From the NCBI RefSeq assembly GCF_025567165.1, contig NZ_JAOQKC010000007.1:105433-169432 (forward strand): a DNA stretch of 64,000 nt, in the 5' to 3' direction. Numbering within the stretch: the stretch's first letter is position 1; each line of letters opens with the position of its first letter. The position numbers were made by a program, and so were the translations under genes. Below, one piece after another: positions 62,436 through 64,000 of this stretch. The notes under the pieces were generated by a model. It was given only the letters and a program-made list of their open reading frames with translations. It ran no database searches and was not told where the DNA came from. The DNA comes from Laedolimicola ammoniilytica. Lineage in GTDB: Bacteria > Bacillota > Clostridia > Lachnospirales > Lachnospiraceae.

Positions 62436-62960
62436 TTATTTTCCATCGTAACGGATGACAGACGCCACATCATAATCCTTCAGGCGTTCTCTGCCCTTTA
62501 AGCCTGCCAGCTCCATCAGGAAAATGATCTTTACAACCTTGCCGCCCAGCTCCTCTACCAGCTTCGCAGCCGCCTCGATGGTGCCGCCGGTGGCAATCAG
62601 GTCGTCCACCAGAACCACTCTCTGGCCCGGCTTGATAGAATCCTTATGCATCTCAATCTCCGCGGTACCGTACTCCAGAGCATAGGAGCGGGAAACGGTC
62701 TCGCAGGGAAGCTTGCCCTTCTTGCGAACCAGTACGAAGGGCTTATGAAGATTATAGGCGATTGGAGTACCGAACACGAAGCCTCTGGATTCTGCTCCTA
62801 CAACCACGTCGAAATCCACGCCGTCCAGCAGGGCCTGCATGGAGTCAATGGCCAGATGAAGGCCGTCCGCATCCTGCAGTACGGATGTGATATCGCGGAA
62901 AATAATTCCCTCCTCCGGGAAATCCGGTATGCTTCTGACGTATTCTTCAATCTTCTTCAT
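62436..62960 (-). CDS. apt: Adenine phosphoribosyltransferase
   Basis: This 174-residue enzyme converts adenine and PRPP to AMP in purine salvage. The PRPP motif VVLVDDLIATGGTIEAA and the type I start IPDFPEEGIIFRDIT (flexible-loop and hood signatures) are clear, as is ESRGFVFGTPIAY. It lies 24 bases before mscL and upstream of rel, a linkage frequent in Firmicutes. Confidence 0.96.
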   Translation of the reverse strand: MKKIEEYVRSIPDFPEEGIIFRDITSVLQDADGLHLAIDSMQALLDGVDFDVVVGAESRGFVFGTPIAYNLHKPFVLVRKKGKLPCETVSRSYALEYGTAEIEMHKDSIKPGQRVVLVDDLIATGGTIEAAAKLVEELGGKVVKIIFLMELAGLKGRERLKDYDVASVIRYDGK

Positions 62961-63128
62961 GTTTCTTCCTCTTCTTTCCTTTTTTTATTAAATTCTACGA
63001 ACAAAAAACTACCGTCCATAAAGCACGGTATTTACATACCCGCCTATTATAGCATGATTCATGGGGTTTGACAAGACGGGAGGGGCGAGGATGGCGGGGT
63101 TTCCGGACATTAACTCCGGCTGTTGCAA

Positions 63129-63164
63129 AACGGCCCGGCTGCATGGTTCGCAGCCCGGGCCGTT
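63129..63164 (-). terminator. Terminator before apt
   Basis: Arms AACGGCCCGGCTGC and GCAGCCCGGGCCGTT (one bulged C) with an ATGGTTC loop, ending the transcript of the upstream membrane-protein gene; on the minus strand the stem runs into TTTTGC. Confidence 0.7.
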
Positions 63165-63177
63165 CTTGTCTTTCTTT

Positions 63178-63888
63178 TTACAGTTTACAGATGGTTCCTG
63201 CCACCTTGTCTTTGCGCATGGCGTTCCGGATAGTCGGGATAGCTCCCACCAGCAGAAAGGCATATACCAGTACCAGATTCAGCACATAGTTGGTCATGTC
63301 GATGATCTCCTCGGAAAGCAGGAGCGGTACCAGGCGATAGCCGTAGAAGATGTCGGTCTCCAGTTCTCTGGCAATCATGATGGCCCAGTCCACACGGTCG
63401 CCCACGTAGGTCATGACGATCATCAACACGGCGCTGATGATGACGCCCTTTTTCGTCAGCTTGCCGCCCAGCAGCTCATAGCCCTTCAGGGCGCAGACTG
63501 CCATGATGACGCCGGAAATAGCCGCCACATAGCCCAGCTGGCTCAGCAATACAATGCTGGCTACGCCGAGCAGGGAGCCTATGAGAGCGCCTACGACACC
63601 GCCCACCAGGTTTTCCTTCTTATTCTTCTCGTTGGCAGTGTAAGCCGCCGCGTTCTGGGTTACCTTGTCGTAACACTCGCCACAGAGACAGATCGCATTG
63701 CCTGCCACGTAAGCTACGCCGGTCTCCTTCATTTCGCCGCAGAGCTCGCATCCATTGGTGAAGCCTTCCATTCTCAGCATATCCAGAAATGCCGGAAGGG
63801 ACTCCTGCAGGATGCCTTTGATCTTCTCTACCCTGGCACACTGCTTCAGGGTCATCCGGACCGTATGCTTCTCCTGCACCACGCCCAT
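63178..63888 (-). CDS. Membrane protein with cysteine-rich zinc motif, unknown function
   Basis: This 236-residue protein has a cytoplasmic N-terminus with two Cys pairs (CELCGE and CLCGECYDK, about 47-80) that look like a zinc site. A Lys/Asn-rich linker follows, then four hydrophobic segments (VGGVVGALIGSLLGVASIVLL, here in part; YVAAISGVIMAVCAL; GVIISAVLMIVMTYVG; YVLNLVLVYAFLLVGAIP). I recognise no named family. The ATG at 63888 was taken since a TGA closes the frame 25 codons upstream; its ribosome site is weak, and an ATG 11 codons on is the alternative. It is closed by its own terminator. Confidence 0.75.
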   Translation of the reverse strand: MGVVQEKHTVRMTLKQCARVEKIKGILQESLPAFLDMLRMEGFTNGCELCGEMKETGVAYVAGNAICLCGECYDKVTQNAAAYTANEKNKKENLVGGVVGALIGSLLGVASIVLLSQLGYVAAISGVIMAVCALKGYELLGGKLTKKGVIISAVLMIVMTYVGDRVDWAIMIARELETDIFYGYRLVPLLLSEEIIDMTNYVLNLVLVYAFLLVGAIPTIRNAMRKDKVAGTICKL

Positions 63889-63927
63889 GATACCCTTATG
63901 TTCCTTGCGGAACTGCAGACTGTAGAC

Positions 63928-63953
63928 AAAGCTCCTTCCTGTGAGGGAGCTTT
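63928..63953. terminator. Hairpin at the window edge
   Basis: Arms AAAGCTCC/GGAGCTTT with a 10-base loop, followed by TTCTTG on the plus strand. It probably belongs to a gene beyond the window. The rest of 63889-64000 shows no gene I can support. Confidence 0.5.
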
Positions 63954-64000
63954 TCTTGTGTCATGACTGCAAAAATTATGTACTTACAAGCATATAAGAA

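Noticed and set aside
63889..63970. A 22-codon reading frame (MTQEKLPHRKEL...) upstream of the last membrane protein
   Set aside because: It spans the terminator-like hairpin and has no clear ribosome site; leader-peptide function cannot be supported.

Overview
The window looks like chromosomal DNA of a Clostridia member, most likely a gut Lachnospiraceae. The reasons are the moderately GC-rich Gram-positive style of the genes (strong AGGAGG ribosome sites, frequent ATGA overlaps), the apt-mscL-rel-MBL-hemZ-hisS-aspS run, a flavodiiron/rubredoxin fusion typical of strict anaerobes, and very large wall-associated proteins with FIVAR, discoidin and SpaA-type domains. Almost everything is on the minus strand; only a DUF1294 protein, the flavodiiron protein and a glutamine amidotransferase are on the plus strand. 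I see no rRNA, tRNA, CRISPR array, complete insertion sequence or prophage.

Layout by region. 1-3.7 kb: a response regulator, histidine kinase and ABC transporter (ATPase plus a permease cut by the window edge), arranged like peptide-sensing Bce/Van-type modules with a candidate regulator site before the ABC genes. 3.8-11.3 kb: a peptide-uptake operon (two ATPases, binding lipoprotein, two permeases) followed by an M24 Xaa-Pro-type peptidase and a cyclophilin, with a perfect 22-bp palindrome in front. 11.5-19.3 kb: a thioredoxin-like lipoprotein and a 2378-residue GH31 glycosidase with many accessory modules. 19.6-24.6 kb: a PflX-like radical SAM protein, a CNNM/CorC-type membrane protein, DUF1294, an AT-rich AbiE toxin-antitoxin locus whose toxin gene has lost its middle, and a Crp/Fnr regulator. 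24.8-26.6 kb: the flavodiiron-flavin reductase-rubredoxin fusion. 26.8-33.2 kb: a giant SpaA/Cna_B-type adhesin interrupted by an in-frame TGA. 33.4-34.3 kb: metA.

34.4-41.9 kb holds the most system-like unit: PP2C phosphatase, membrane Ser/Thr kinase with a TPR-like outer part, a 90-residue membrane protein and a 1603-residue Ig-repeat protein anchored by a C-terminal membrane helix. The four genes are overlapped or abutting and look like one operon. 42.2-45.8 kb: a MacAB-like efflux set (ATPase, HlyD-type adaptor, FtsX-type permease). 46.1-47.8 kb: PuuD-like amidotransferase and M19 dipeptidase, convergent and overlapping. 47.9-52.7 kb: PadR, HAAS/DUF1700 membrane protein, a membrane-anchored unknown, response regulator and histidine kinase, probably an envelope-stress cluster. 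52.9-53.6 kb: a truncated Rpn-type nuclease remnant. 53.8-64 kb: aspS, hisS, an HD-GYP protein, hemZ, an MBL-fold hydrolase, the bifunctional (p)ppGpp enzyme, MscL with a zinc-ribbon tail, apt, and a membrane protein of unknown function.

The window therefore combines envelope sensing and efflux, peptide and glycan use, surface adhesion, and a housekeeping translation/stringent-response block. Three loci appear decayed or interrupted: the AbiE toxin, the SpaA adhesin and the Rpn remnant.
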